The notes beneath the pieces are model-generated. The model saw only the letters and a program-made list of their open reading frames with translations. It was not told the origin of the DNA and ran no database searches. From Desulfobacteraceae bacterium (lineage in GTDB: Bacteria > Desulfobacterota > Desulfobacteria > Desulfobacterales > SURF-15): a DNA stretch of 45,932 bases. The position numbers and the translations under genes were made by a program. The stretch spans positions 1-45,932 of the forward strand of contig QZKK01000164.1 in NCBI GenBank assembly GCA_003599475.1. Reading direction: 5' to 3'. Below, piece after piece: positions 23,928 to 34,119 of the stretch (within the stretch, counting starts at the first letter, position 1; each line of letters opens with the position of its first letter).

Positions 23928-25476
23928 TCGGGATGTTGCCATGCTTTTTGGGAGGCCGGATCTCCCTCTTGGTGCACATCACCTCCAGCGCTTCGATCAG
24001 GCGGGGCCGGGTTTCATGGGGTGCGATCACCGCATCGATATAACCGCGCCGTGCGGCCCAGTATGGATTGGAGAAGAGGTCTTCGTACTCGGCAATCTTT
24101 TCCTTTCGTTTGGCTGCCGGATCTTCGGCTCCCGTGATCTCCCTGCGGTGGATGACGTTTGCCGCCCCCTCGGCCCCCATGACCGCAATTTCCGCAGTAG
24201 GCCAGGCAAAGGCCATGTCCGCTCCCAGATGCTTGGAAGACATGGCGATGTATGCGCCTCCGTACGCCTTGCGGGTAATCAGCAGAAGCTTCGGGACGGT
24301 GGCCTCCGAGTAGCACCAGAGCAGTTTGGCCCCGTGTCGGATGATGCCTCCCCATTCCTGGCGGCTGCCCGGGAGGTAACCCGGAACATCCGAGATGGTC
24401 AGCAGCGGGATGTTGAAGGAATCGCAGAAGCGGATAAACCGGGTGGCCTTGTCGGAGGCATCGACGTCAAGGCATCCGGCCTTGATCCGGGGCTGGTTGG
24501 CGATGATCCCGATGGTTCGCCCGTTGAGCCGGGCAAAACATACGATCATATTGGTGGCATAATGCTCGTGGGGTTCCAGGATTTCCCCGTTGTCGACGAT
24601 TGCGCGGATGACCTCGATCATATCGTAGGATCTCCGGGGATTCTCCGGGATGATGGTATCGAGCCCGGGGGATGTCCGCATCGGGTCGTCTCCGGTTTCC
24701 ACGCGGGGCGGATCTTCCATGTTGTTTGAAGGAAGATAGGAAAGAAGCTTTTTGATCCGCGCGATGGCGTCCGCATCGTCTTCACAGGCAAACTGGGCAA
24801 CGCCGCTTTTTTTGTTGTGGGTCATGGCCCCGCCCAGATCTTCGAAGGTAATCGCCTCTCCCGTGACCGCCTTGATGACTTCAGGGCCGGTGATGAACAT
24901 GTAGCTGGTATTTTTTACCATGAAGATGAAGTCGGTCATGGCCGGGGAATAGACGGCACCTCCGGCGGTCGGCCCCATGATGGCGGAAATCTGGGGGATC
25001 ACTCCGGAGGCAACGGAATTGCGGTAAAAGATGTCCCCATAGCCCGCCAGCGCATCGACCCCCTCCTGGATTCTGGCCCCGCCCGAATCGTTCATTCCGA
25101 CAAAGGGCACACCGGCTTTTAAAGCGAGATCCATCGCCTTGCATATTTTTCTGGAGTGCATCTCTCCGAGGCTTCCCGCCCTGGAGGTGAAATCCTGGGC
25201 AAACGCAAAAACCGGCCGCCCGTCGACCCTGCCGTGTCCGGTGATGACGGCATCCGAGGGGATTTCGACCTTTTCCATCCCGAAATGGACGCAGCGGTGG
25301 GTGACGAACATATCGATTTCCCGGAACGTACCCGGGTCAAAAAACAGGTTCAGCCGGTCGCGGGCGGTCAGCTTCCCCTTCGCTCGCTGCTCGGAGACGG
25401 CTTTTTCGCCCCCCATCCGTTGAATGTCCCTTTCCCGCTCCTTCAGTTGGCTGATCTTTTCTTCGGTGCCGCCCAT
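23923..25476 (-). CDS. mmdA: methylmalonyl-CoA carboxyltransferase 12S / propionyl-CoA carboxylase beta subunit
   Basis: A 517-residue carboxyltransferase that moves CO2 between biotin and propionyl-CoA/methylmalonyl-CoA. Two crotonase-like halves are seen: the first with GGARIQEGVDALAGYGDIFY and GPTAGGAVYSPAMTDFIFM, the second with TIGIIANQPRIKAGCLDVDA and GGAYIAMSSKHLGADMAFAW. The C-terminal PPKKHGNIPM is a family hallmark. ATG 25474-25476 (MGGTEEKIS) has AAAGGAAG upstream and is preferred to the longer frame. Neighbours mutase, epimerase and MeaB confirm the methylmalonyl-CoA substrate. Confidence 0.93.
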   Translation of the reverse strand: MGGTEEKISQLKERERDIQRMGGEKAVSEQRAKGKLTARDRLNLFFDPGTFREIDMFVTHRCVHFGMEKVEIPSDAVITGHGRVDGRPVFAFAQDFTSRAGSLGEMHSRKICKAMDLALKAGVPFVGMNDSGGARIQEGVDALAGYGDIFYRNSVASGVIPQISAIMGPTAGGAVYSPAMTDFIFMVKNTSYMFITGPEVIKAVTGEAITFEDLGGAMTHNKKSGVAQFACEDDADAIARIKKLLSYLPSNNMEDPPRVETGDDPMRTSPGLDTIIPENPRRSYDMIEVIRAIVDNGEILEPHEHYATNMIVCFARLNGRTIGIIANQPRIKAGCLDVDASDKATRFIRFCDSFNIPLLTISDVPGYLPGSRQEWGGIIRHGAKLLWCYSEATVPKLLLITRKAYGGAYIAMSSKHLGADMAFAWPTAEIAVMGAEGAANVIHRREITGAEDPAAKRKEKIAEYEDLFSNPYWAARRGYIDAVIAPHETRPRLIEALEVMCTKREIRPPKKHGNIPM

Positions 25477-25497
25477 CCGCTCGCTTCCTTTCGTTTT

Positions 25498-25585
25498 AAA
25501 TGGTGAATGGGTTATTCTGTCACCCGTCATTGACTATCGGATGACCAATCACCTAATAATCCAATAACCCAATAACCAAAGACCC
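25498..25585. repeat. heptad-period inverted element H6
   Basis: The left arm 25498-25523 contains GGTGAATGGGTTATT. The right arm 25542-25583 contains GACCAATCACC, AATAATC, CAATAAC, CCAATAAC, CAAAGAC. AATAACCCAATAACC is the near complement of the left arm. On the minus strand the right arm starts four bases after the meaB stop codon (25587-25589). Confidence 0.7.
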
Positions 25586-25586
25586 C

Positions 25587-26606
25587 TCAATAGAATTCTT
25601 TTTCCTCTTCCCTGTCGCTCGCCTTGGAATTTAAAAGCGAGAGCAGCACGTGGGCTGCATCGGTGGGAGCCGTCAGCCCCCCTTCCACTTCGCGGGTGAT
25701 CTTCGGCAAAAGGCTTTTGATGTCCGGGTTTCTGTAGAAGCGATTTCTGAGCCCCTGCTCCACCAGGGACCACATCCAATCCAGAGCCTGCCGCCTTCTT
25801 TTCTCGGCAAGCTCCCCGGATTCGCCCAGCCTTTCCCGGTGGTTCAATACCGCTTTCCAGATCTCATCGATCCCACTGGCTTCGATTGCACTGCAGGTGA
25901 GTACCGGAGGCATCCAGGAAGGAGACGTCGGGTGAAGCAGGCTTAATGCTGCGGCGTAGGCGGTTTTGGCTTTTTCCGCCTTCTCTACGTTGTCCCCATC
26001 GGCCTTGTTGATGGCGATGGCGTCTGCCATCTCCAGGATCCCCTTCTTGATGCCCTGGAGCTCGTCGCCGGCACCGGCGAGCATCAGTACCAGAAAGAAA
26101 TCGACCATGGAAGCCACCCGGATTTCGGACTGCCCGACACCGAGGGTTTCGACGATGACCACATCGAAACCTGCGGCCTCACAGACGAGCATCGTTTCCC
26201 GGGTCTTGCCGGCAACGCCTCCCAAGGTTCCTCCGGAAGGCGACGGCCGGATGAATGCACCCTCAACCGCCGAAAGTTTTTCCATCCGGGTTTTATCGGC
26301 CATCACGCTTCCGCCGCTCCTTGCGCTGCTGGGATCGACGGCCAGCACCGCCACCCGATGCCCTTTGACGACCAGCATCATCCCGAGCTGCTCGATAAAG
26401 GTGCTTTTCCCGACACCCGGAACTCCGGTGATTCCCAGGCGCACGGACTTTCCGGTGTGGGGGAGCAACTGATCGAGAATCGTCCTCGCCCGTGCCTGGT
26501 GTTCGGGGCGCGCGCTCTCGATTAGCGTGATGGTCTTGGCCAGAGCCCGCCTGTTTCCTTCGAGCACCCCGGCGACATAAGTCTGGGGGTTTTCCCAGGT
26601 TTTCAT
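25587..26606 (-). CDS. meaB: methylmalonyl-CoA mutase-associated GTPase MeaB
   Basis: A 339-residue P-loop GTPase that loads and protects the B12 cofactor of methylmalonyl-CoA mutase. Walker A is GVPGVGKST, the Mg-binding region is [35 protein letters not shown] is the G3-like switch, and NKADGDN is the base-recognition motif. ATG 26604-26606 overlaps the mutase stop as ATGA, so synthesis is coupled. Length normal. Confidence 0.96.
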   Translation of the reverse strand: MKTWENPQTYVAGVLEGNRRALAKTITLIESARPEHQARARTILDQLLPHTGKSVRLGITGVPGVGKSTFIEQLGMMLVVKGHRVAVLAVDPSSARSGGSVMADKTRMEKLSAVEGAFIRPSPSGGTLGGVAGKTRETMLVCEAAGFDVVIVETLGVGQSEIRVASMVDFFLVLMLAGAGDELQGIKKGILEMADAIAINKADGDNVEKAEKAKTAYAAALSLLHPTSPSWMPPVLTCSAIEASGIDEIWKAVLNHRERLGESGELAEKRRRQALDWMWSLVEQGLRNRFYRNPDIKSLLPKITREVEGGLTAPTDAAHVLLSLLNSKASDREEEKEFY

Positions 26607-28732
26607 GCTTTTTGTTCGAGTACGTTTAAAACCTTGTTTGCGGCTTGGGTGATCGAAGTTCCGGGTCCGAATACGGCGGAGACCCCTTTTCCATGCAAAA
26701 AATCGGTGTCGACGGTCGGGATGATGCCGCCTACGATTACTGCGATGTCTTCCCCCCCTTCGGCCGCAAGCGCCTCGATGAGCTGCGGAACCAGTACCTT
26801 ATGTCCGGCCACAAGCGATGAAACGCCCACCACATGGACATCGTTTTCGATTGCCATGCGGGCGGCTTCAGCGGGGGTCTGAAACATCGGGCTGATGTCG
26901 ACATCGAATCCGAGGTCGGCAAACCCGGTGGCAATCACCTTGATCCCCCGATCGTGCCCGTCCTGGCCCATCTTGGTCACCAGCATCCTCGGCCGCCTCC
27001 CCTCCTGTTCCAGAAACTTGTCCGTTCGCTTCCGGATGGAGGCGATGATTTCGTCGTCTCCGTATTCCGCCGCATAGACTCTCGACACGCACTGGGTGGT
27101 CGCCACGTACCGGCCGAAGACTTTTTCCATGGCCTCCGAAATTTCGCCGACCGTCGCCCGCGACCTTGCCGCCGGGATGCACGCTTCGAGCAGGTTGCCT
27201 CCGGATGCGGCCCTCCGTGTAATCTCCTTGAGCGCTTTTTCGACGGCTGCCCGGTCGCGCGAGGTCCGGATCTCTTTGAGTCTTTGAATCTGCTCTTCGC
27301 GCACGGTGGCCGGAACTTCGAAAGCCTCGATTTCGACCTCTTCCTCGAGCTTGTACTTGTTTACCCCGACGATGGTGTCTCTGCCCTGATCGATTCGCGC
27401 CTGGGCCCTGGCGGCAGACTCCTCGACCCGCATCTTGGGCATTCCGGACATGATCGCCTTGGCCATGCCCCCCATATCTTCCACTTCCCGGATGATCTTT
27501 CTTGCCTCGCGGGCAAGCGAGTGGGTCAGCGATTCGACGTAGTAGGACCCACCCAGGGGATCCACCACGCGGCAGATCTGGGTTTCCTCCTGAACGATGA
27601 TCTGGGTGTTTCTGGAGATCCTGGAAGAAAGAGGGGTCGGAAGCCCAACGGCCTCATCGAAGGAGTTTGTGTGCAGCGACTGGGTTCCCCCCAGAACGGC
27701 GGACAGGCACTCCAGGGTGGTTCGAACGATGTTGTTGTAGGGATCCTGAAGCGTGAGGCTCCACCCGGATGTCTGGCAGTGGGTCCGCAGCATGAGGGAG
27801 TTGGGATCCTTCGGTTCGAAGCGCTGCATCAGCTCCGCCCAAAGGAGCCGGGCTGCCCGCAGCATGGCGATATCCATGAAAAAATTCATGCCGATCCCGA
27901 AGAAAAAGGAGAGCCGGGGGGCAAACTCATCGATGTTCAGCCCCGTGCTCAGGGCGGTTCGGACGTATTCCAGGCCGTCTGCCATGGTAAAGGCAAGCTG
28001 CAGGACCGAATTTGCTCCGGCTTCCATCATGTGGTACCCGCTGATGCTGATAGTGTTGTACCGGGGCATGTTTTTCGAACAGTATTGAATGATATCGCCG
28101 ACGATCCGTATGGAGGGCTCCGGCGGATAGATATAGGTGTTTCGGGTCAGATATTCTTTGAGGATATCGTTTTGAATGGTTCCGGTCAGCTTCTCTTTGG
28201 AGACGCCCTGCTCTTCGGCCGCAACGATGTAGTTTGCGAGCACCGGCAGCACCGCACCGTTCATGGTCATCGAAACCGACATCACATCCAGCGGGATCTG
28301 ATCGAAGAGAATCTTCATATCCTCTACCGAGTCGATGGCCACTCCCGCCTTTCCGACATCTCCGATTACCCGCGGATGGTCTGAATCATAGCCCCTGTGG
28401 GTGGGAAGATCGAATGCCACCGAAAGCCCTTTCTGTCCGGCTGCCAGCGCCTTCCGGTAAAACCGGTTCGATTCCTTGGCTGTGGAAAACCCGGCATACT
28501 GCCGGATCGTCCAGGGGCGCCCGGCATACATGGTCGCCCGGACTCCCCGCACATACGGAGGAAAACCGGGAAGCGTACCGATGTGCTCGATGTTTTCCAG
28601 GTCTTCGGCCGTATAGAGCGGCTTGATCGGAATTCCTTCGGGGCTCATCCACTGCAACGAATCGACCGGTTTCCCCCGAAGCTCCTTTTCCGCGAGTCGG
28701 CTCCAATTCTTCAAATCCGGATGGTCCGCCAT
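26603..28732 (-). CDS. scpA: methylmalonyl-CoA mutase (fused catalytic and B12-binding domains)
   Basis: A 709-residue B12 enzyme that isomerises methylmalonyl-CoA and succinyl-CoA. The N-terminal TIM barrel carries [20 protein letters not shown] and [17 protein letters not shown]-like helices and [19 protein letters not shown] follow. The C-terminal B12 domain has the base-off motif [21 protein letters not shown] (Asp-x-His-x-x-Gly near residues 590-597). ATG 28730-28732 ([10 protein letters not shown]) is preceded by AGGAGGAGG; the longer frame overlaps the epimerase. Neighbours are the epimerase (10 bases upstream) and MeaB (overlapping). Confidence 0.96.
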   Translation of the reverse strand: MADHPDLKNWSRLAEKELRGKPVDSLQWMSPEGIPIKPLYTAEDLENIEHIGTLPGFPPYVRGVRATMYAGRPWTIRQYAGFSTAKESNRFYRKALAAGQKGLSVAFDLPTHRGYDSDHPRVIGDVGKAGVAIDSVEDMKILFDQIPLDVMSVSMTMNGAVLPVLANYIVAAEEQGVSKEKLTGTIQNDILKEYLTRNTYIYPPEPSIRIVGDIIQYCSKNMPRYNTISISGYHMMEAGANSVLQLAFTMADGLEYVRTALSTGLNIDEFAPRLSFFFGIGMNFFMDIAMLRAARLLWAELMQRFEPKDPNSLMLRTHCQTSGWSLTLQDPYNNIVRTTLECLSAVLGGTQSLHTNSFDEAVGLPTPLSSRISRNTQIIVQEETQICRVVDPLGGSYYVESLTHSLAREARKIIREVEDMGGMAKAIMSGMPKMRVEESAARAQARIDQGRDTIVGVNKYKLEEEVEIEAFEVPATVREEQIQRLKEIRTSRDRAAVEKALKEITRRAASGGNLLEACIPAARSRATVGEISEAMEKVFGRYVATTQCVSRVYAAEYGDDEIIASIRKRTDKFLEQEGRRPRMLVTKMGQDGHDRGIKVIATGFADLGFDVDISPMFQTPAEAARMAIENDVHVVGVSSLVAGHKVLVPQLIEALAAEGGEDIAVIVGGIIPTVDTDFLHGKGVSAVFGPGTSITQAANKVLNVLEQKA

Positions 28733-28742
28733 GTCCTCCTCC

Positions 28743-29147
28743 TTATTTCCTTTCACAGAGTTCAACCAGAATACCGCCGGTCGATTTCGGGTGTAAAAAT
28801 GCGATTCTTGCCCCTCCGGCGCCGGCTCTGGGGTTCTCATCGATGAGCCGAATCCCCTTTGATTTCAGCTCGGCCAGTGCGGCATCGATATTTTCGACCC
28901 GAAAGGCGATATGCTGGATGCCTTCCCCCTTTTTTTCCAAGTATTTTGCGATGGGGCCGTCCGGAGAGGTGGATTCCAGCAGCTCCACCTCGCTTTCTCC
29001 CACGGGGAAAAAGGCGGTGGTCACCTTTTGCTCTTCCACGGTTTCGGCTCCCTGGAAATGAAGCCCCAGAATGTCGGTCCAAAACTTCTTCCCCTCGCCG
29101 ATGCTGTTTACCGCAACCCCGAGGTGATCGATCTTGAGAACCTTCAT
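28743..29147 (-). CDS. mce: methylmalonyl-CoA epimerase
   Basis: A 134-residue vicinal-oxygen-chelate enzyme that interconverts the R and S forms of methylmalonyl-CoA. Metal ligands are seen in KIDHLGVAV (His), VELLEST (Glu), [11 protein letters not shown] (His) and [10 protein letters not shown] (Glu). [20 protein letters not shown] is a family hallmark. It lies 10 bases from both the aminotransferase and the mutase, in one transcription unit. Length normal. Confidence 0.96.
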   Translation of the reverse strand: MKVLKIDHLGVAVNSIGEGKKFWTDILGLHFQGAETVEEQKVTTAFFPVGESEVELLESTSPDGPIAKYLEKKGEGIQHIAFRVENIDAALAELKSKGIRLIDENPRAGAGGARIAFLHPKSTGGILVELCERK

Positions 29148-29157
29148 GGCTTCCTCC

Positions 29158-30339
29158 TTAACGATATTTTTTCATCACCCGCCTGAATCCGGGAAGCGCA
29201 TCGATGATGGTCTTATCCGCTACGCAGTAGGCGATACGGAAATGCCCGGGGCCGCCGAAGCCGCTTCCCGGGACCACAAGGATCCGCTCTTCCTGCAGCG
29301 CCTGAACGAAGCGCACATCGTCTTTAATCGGTGCTTCGGGGAAAAGATAGAACGCTCCCAAAGGTTTTACGAACCGGTAGCCGCAGTCGAAAAGGCCGTT
29401 GCAGAAAAGATCGCGCTTCCTGGCGTATTCGGAAACATCCACGCAGGCCCCCTGAATGGCGCCGACCACCCGCTGCATCAGGGCCGGAGCGCTGACGAAT
29501 CCGAGGATCCGGTTTGCCAGCGTCATACCGGACAACAGGAGATCTTTATAAGTTGCCTTCGGACTTACGGCGGCAAACCCGATCCGCTCCCCGGCAATCG
29601 AGATGTCTTTGGAATAGGAGGTTACGACGATGCTCTCGTCGTAGCAGGAAAAAACACTGGGTGGGACGTATCCGTCGTAGACGATTTTCCGGTAGGGTTC
29701 ATCTGAAATCAGGTATATCGTCCGACCGAAGCGATCGCCCCCTCCCTTCAGCACTTCGCCAAGCCGGCGGAGGGTTTCTTCGGTATAGACCTGTCCTGTC
29801 GGGTTGTTCGGGAAATTGATCAGCACCGCTTTGGTCCGCTCGTTTATAGCATCGGACAAGGCGTCCAGATCGAGCGTAAAATCGGCAAGCGTGGGGACCG
29901 GCTTCAGCACCCCGCCGTGGTTGCCTGCGTAGAAGCCGTATTCCACGAAATAGGGGGCCGGGGTGATCACCTCGTCGCCGAGATCGAGGATCGCCTTCAG
30001 GGTGATATTGAGCCCCCCTGCGGCGCCGCAGGTCATGATGATCTCTTTTCCGGAAATTTCGATCTGCTGCTCTCTGGAAAGATACTGAGCGACCGACCGG
30101 CAGACATCCGGGTATCCCGCATTCGGCATGTAGCCGTGAATACCGGGGCCGCCGCCGTTTACAAGCTCCCTGAGGACCCGGTCAAAGGATTCCGGCGGGC
30201 TCAGGTTGGGGTTTCCCAGGCTGAAATCGAACACGTTTTCGGCCCCGTGGAGGCTCTTGAGCCGGGTTCCCTCCTCGAACATCTTTCGAATCCAGGAAGA
30301 TCGTGTGATAAACGATTCAACGTTCTTAGAAATGGTCAT
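29158..30339 (-). CDS. PLP-dependent class I/II aminotransferase
   Basis: A 393-residue aspartate-aminotransferase-fold enzyme. It shows FDFSLGNPNLSPPESF, the GAAGGLN cofactor-phosphate loop, FPNNPTGQVY, ISDEPYRKIVYDG and the PLP Lys in SYSKDISIAGERIGF. A conserved Arg is near the C-terminus in GHFRIAYC. ATG 30337-30339 has GAAGGAGTTG upstream. As first gene of the methylmalonyl-CoA block it might supply or drain oxaloacetate/pyruvate (aspartate or alanine transamination) for the transcarboxylase; substrate specificity is not readable. Confidence 0.9.
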   Translation of the reverse strand: MTISKNVESFITRSSWIRKMFEEGTRLKSLHGAENVFDFSLGNPNLSPPESFDRVLRELVNGGGPGIHGYMPNAGYPDVCRSVAQYLSREQQIEISGKEIIMTCGAAGGLNITLKAILDLGDEVITPAPYFVEYGFYAGNHGGVLKPVPTLADFTLDLDALSDAINERTKAVLINFPNNPTGQVYTEETLRRLGEVLKGGGDRFGRTIYLISDEPYRKIVYDGYVPPSVFSCYDESIVVTSYSKDISIAGERIGFAAVSPKATYKDLLLSGMTLANRILGFVSAPALMQRVVGAIQGACVDVSEYARKRDLFCNGLFDCGYRFVKPLGAFYLFPEAPIKDDVRFVQALQEERILVVPGSGFGGPGHFRIAYCVADKTIIDALPGFRRVMKKYR

Positions 30340-30358
30340 TTCAACTCCTTCAAGTTGA

Positions 30359-30497
30359 AGGTTTCAGGTGTCGGGTGTCAGGTGTCAGTTCCGGCGCAGA
30401 AGCCTGCCTGCCGGGAGGCATCGGAACGCGGTTCCGATTTCAGGCGATTTCACCCGGCCTCTTCCCCTGACACCCGAAACCCGACACCTGAAACCTG
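30359..30497. repeat. heptad-period inverted element H7
   Basis: The left arm 30359-30388 reads AGGTTTC, AGGTGTC, GGGTGTC, AGGTGTC, AG. The right arm 30467-30496 reads CTGACAC, CCGAAAC, CCGACAC, CTGAAAC, CT, nearly the exact reverse complement. The interior adds two smaller hairpins (GCCTGCCTGCCGGGAGGC; CGGAACGCGGTTCCG). The right arm lies next to the stop codon of the NifU-domain gene (30499-30501). Shares the AGGTTTC unit with H1. Confidence 0.85.
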
Positions 30498-30498
30498 G

Positions 30499-30720
30499 TT
30501 ATACCGACTCGACTGCGCTCACTTCCGGGATTCGCTCCTTGATCAGCCGCTCGATACCGTTTTTTAAGGTCATCTGCGACATGGGGCATCCGGCACAGGC
30601 TCCTTTCAGGCGAACTTTAACGATTCCACCCTCCACACCGACCAGTTCTACATCTCCGCCGTCGGCCTGAAGCATAGGCCGAATCCGCTTCAACTCAGCC
30701 TCCACTTTCCGTTTCATCAT
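30499..30720 (-). CDS. NifU-domain iron-sulfur scaffold/carrier protein
   Basis: A 73-residue stand-alone NifU C-terminal (Nfu) domain that carries and delivers a [4Fe-4S] cluster between dimer halves. It shows RPMLQADGGDVELVGVEGGI, VRLKGACAGCPMSQMTLKNG with the CxxC cluster ligands near residues 45-48, and IERLIKERIPEV. Two adjacent ATGs (30720, 30717) follow AAAGGAGACGG; the second has the better spacing. A longer frame upstream is built from repeat H8 and is not family-like. Probably serves the many Fe-S enzymes of an anaerobe. Confidence 0.93.
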   Translation of the reverse strand: MMKRKVEAELKRIRPMLQADGGDVELVGVEGGIVKVRLKGACAGCPMSQMTLKNGIERLIKERIPEVSAVESV

Positions 30721-30752
30721 CCGTCTCCTTTCGATAGGAAGGGGCCGGCACC

Positions 30753-32023
<1,271 letters not shown>

Positions 32024-33082
32024 TCACACGATCAACATGGCATCGCCGTAGCTGAAAAACCGATACCTTTCTTCGATCGCCTCCCTGTAGGCCTCAAGAA
32101 TCCGTTCCCGCCCGGCAAACGCCGATACCAGCATCAGAAGCGTCGACTCGGGCAGATGAAAGTTGGTCAGCAAGGCATCCACGAATTTGAACCGGTAGCC
32201 GGGATAGATAAAAAGGTCGCAATCCCCGGAGCCTTCCTGCACATTCCCCTCCGCATCTGCGGCAAATTCCAGAGAGCGCACCGCGGTCGTCCCCACGGCG
32301 ACGATCCGGCTGCCGGACGATCTGGCTTCAGAGAGGATGCCTGCAGCCTCCCTCGAAATATGAAACCACTCCGGATGCATCCGATGGCAGCGGATGTCGG
32401 CGGACCGTACGGGCTGAAAGGTGCCGTAGCCGATATGCAGCGTAATCTCGACGATCCGGACGCCTCGGGTTTTCAATGCATCCAGCATCTCCCGGCTGAA
32501 GTGCAGGCCCGCTGTGGGGGCGGCAACGGCCCCACTGCGGCTGGCATAAACGGTCTGGTAGGCTGTCTTGTCGTCGAGCCCGGCATCCGGATGCCGGTGG
32601 ATATAAGGCGGCAGCGGAACCTGTCCGACTTCCTCGAGCATCTGCCCGAAGTCTCCCTCGCACATGAATCGGACGGTCGCCCGGCCGTCGGCCGCAGCGA
32701 TGACTTCCGCCGAAAGCCCCTTTTCGAATCGAAGCACGGTTCCCGGTTTGGCTTTCTTGGAGGATTTCATCAGGCACTCGTACAAGAGGCCAGAACCCGG
32801 TTTCCCGGTACCCCGCGGAGTGCCATAGTCGAGAAGCAGAAGCTCGACTTTTCCACCGGTTTCCTTTTTGCCGGAAAGCCGTCCCGGAATGACCCGGGTA
32901 TTGTTGACGACCAGCACATCGGAAGGGTTCAGGAAATCGGAGAGGCTGCAGAATTGGCAGTGGGTTCGTCTTCCGGTTTTCCGGTCCAGAAGGAGCAGCC
33001 GGCAGCGATCCCGGGCAGGCGCCGGATGCTGGGCGATCAGCTCCCCGGGAAGTTCGTAGTGGTAGTCGCAGAGAGAAAACAC
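32024..33082 (-). CDS. queA: S-adenosylmethionine:tRNA ribosyltransferase-isomerase
   Basis: A 352-residue enzyme that builds epoxyqueuosine on tRNA from preQ1 and the ribose of AdoMet, the step after Tgt. It shows YHYELPGELIAQHPAPARDR, LVVNNTRVIPGRLSGKK, PLPPYIHRHPD, SGAVAAPTAGLHFSREMLDA, VGTTAVRSLE and LLTNFHLPESTLLMLVSAFAG. Start ATG 33080-33082, six bases after the DUF2065 gene. Length and motifs are normal. Confidence 0.97.
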   Translation of the reverse strand: MFSLCDYHYELPGELIAQHPAPARDRCRLLLLDRKTGRRTHCQFCSLSDFLNPSDVLVVNNTRVIPGRLSGKKETGGKVELLLLDYGTPRGTGKPGSGLLYECLMKSSKKAKPGTVLRFEKGLSAEVIAAADGRATVRFMCEGDFGQMLEEVGQVPLPPYIHRHPDAGLDDKTAYQTVYASRSGAVAAPTAGLHFSREMLDALKTRGVRIVEITLHIGYGTFQPVRSADIRCHRMHPEWFHISREAAGILSEARSSGSRIVAVGTTAVRSLEFAADAEGNVQEGSGDCDLFIYPGYRFKFVDALLTNFHLPESTLLMLVSAFAGRERILEAYREAIEERYRFFSYGDAMLIV

Positions 33083-33088
33083 CGGAAA

Positions 33089-33274
33089 TCACCCTTTCGC
33101 CACATATACCAGGAACAGACCGAAGCACATCAACAGGAATCCCATCCGCCGGAGGGCGGATTCCTGCATTTCCAGAATCTTTGTCACCCAAACCTTCATC
33201 CTGTCCGGAAAAGCGAAGTAGGGAAGCCCCTCCATGATCATGACCATGCCGATGACGCAAATGAAATATTCCAT
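33089..33274 (-). CDS. small DUF2065-type membrane protein
   Basis: A 61-residue inner-membrane protein with two hydrophobic helices (YFICVIGMVMIMEGLPYF and GFLLMCFGLFLVYVA) separated by a basic loop with FPDRMKVWVTKILEM and ESALRRMG. This matches the small family DUF2065, for which no function is known. The ATG at 33272-33274 has AGGAG; the longer frame lacks support. First gene of the queA-tgt unit. Confidence 0.85.
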   Translation of the reverse strand: MEYFICVIGMVMIMEGLPYFAFPDRMKVWVTKILEMQESALRRMGFLLMCFGLFLVYVAKG

Positions 33275-33304
33275 TGTACTCCTCTGATTTTGCAAAAAGT
33301 ATTA

Positions 33305-33334
33305 TTTATAGCCTGCATCGGCCGTGCCTGTCAA
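33305..33334 (-). promoter_or_regulatory. sigma-70 promoter of the DUF2065-queA-tgt operon
   Basis: On the minus strand, -35 TTGACA (complement of 33329-33334), an 18-base spacer and -10 TATAAA (complement of 33305-33310), followed by ATAATACT. Transcription would start near 33297, about 23 bases before the DUF2065 start codon. Confidence 0.8.
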
Positions 33335-33443
33335 AAACAAAGCGACGGGCGTGCTGTCTTTTCGGCGGGTTGGTTGTCGACTTGACAAGAAGCGCAGGTT
33401 GGCTTAGGGCTTACGATAGATATCCGATGAGAGGAAAGACCCT

Positions 33444-34097
33444 ATGAATGCAAACAAAGAAGAAATCGTAAAAAACCTGATCCAATCGATTCTGAAGTAC
33501 GATCCCGGATCGGCGAGGCAGTGGGCTGTGAAATCGGTGGAAGCGGATATCGATCCGATCGTGACCGTAAGGCAGATGATTGAAGCCATCCGGCAGGTGG
33601 GACAGGCTTTCGGAGAGGGGACGCTGTTTCTTCCCGAGCTCGTGGCCGCGGGTGCCGCCATGCAGGCAGCGATGGAAATCGTACAGCAGGAAATCGCCCG
33701 AAGAGGACAGAAACAGGAAAGCAAGGGCCGGGTGCTCATCGGTACAGTAGCCGGGGATGTCCACGATATCGGAAAAAATATGGTGGCAACCCTGATCAGA
33801 GCCGCGGGTTTCGAGGTCATCGACCTTGGCGTCAACATCGGCGCCCGGGAATTTGCGGATGCCGTTGAAAAACATGCTCCCGACATCCTTGCCCTTTCGG
33901 CCCTGATGACGACCACACTGATGGAACAGAAAAAGGTGATCGAATCGCTAAAAACCTCCGGGTTGAGGGATCGGATAAAAATCATGGTAGGCGGGGCTGC
34001 CGTGACGCAGGAATTCTCCGATCGAATCGGTGCGGATGGTTACGAGTCCACCGCACCTCGCGCAGCAGAGCTTGCATTGCGTTGGGTGACCCGGTGA
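33444..34097 (+). CDS. corrinoid protein of a methyltransferase system (MtbC/MttC-like)
   Basis: A 217-residue methyl carrier. Residues 1-85 form the helical cap (LFLPELVAAGAAMQAAMEIV). Residues 92-217 form the B12-binding Rossmann domain with the cobalt-ligand motif GDVHDIGKN (His107). ALSALMTTTLMEQKKVIESL and VGGAAVTQEFSDRIGADGY follow. It accepts a methyl group on Co(I) from the MttB-like protein encoded 22 bases downstream and would pass it to a third protein (folate- or CoA-directed) that is not in this window. ATG 33444 has AGAGGAAAG upstream. Confidence 0.93.
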   Translation: MNANKEEIVKNLIQSILKYDPGSARQWAVKSVEADIDPIVTVRQMIEAIRQVGQAFGEGTLFLPELVAAGAAMQAAMEIVQQEIARRGQKQESKGRVLIGTVAGDVHDIGKNMVATLIRAAGFEVIDLGVNIGAREFADAVEKHAPDILALSALMTTTLMEQKKVIESLKTSGLRDRIKIMVGGAAVTQEFSDRIGADGYESTAPRAAELALRWVTR

Positions 34098-34119
34098 TAT
34101 CCGAAAGGGGAGTGGGAAA

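Noticed and set aside
33382..33417. Promoter for the corrinoid-protein gene (TTGACA at 33382).
   Set aside because: No acceptable -10 box lies at 16-18 bases, and a sigma-54 reading of the region fails on spacing, so no promoter is claimed.
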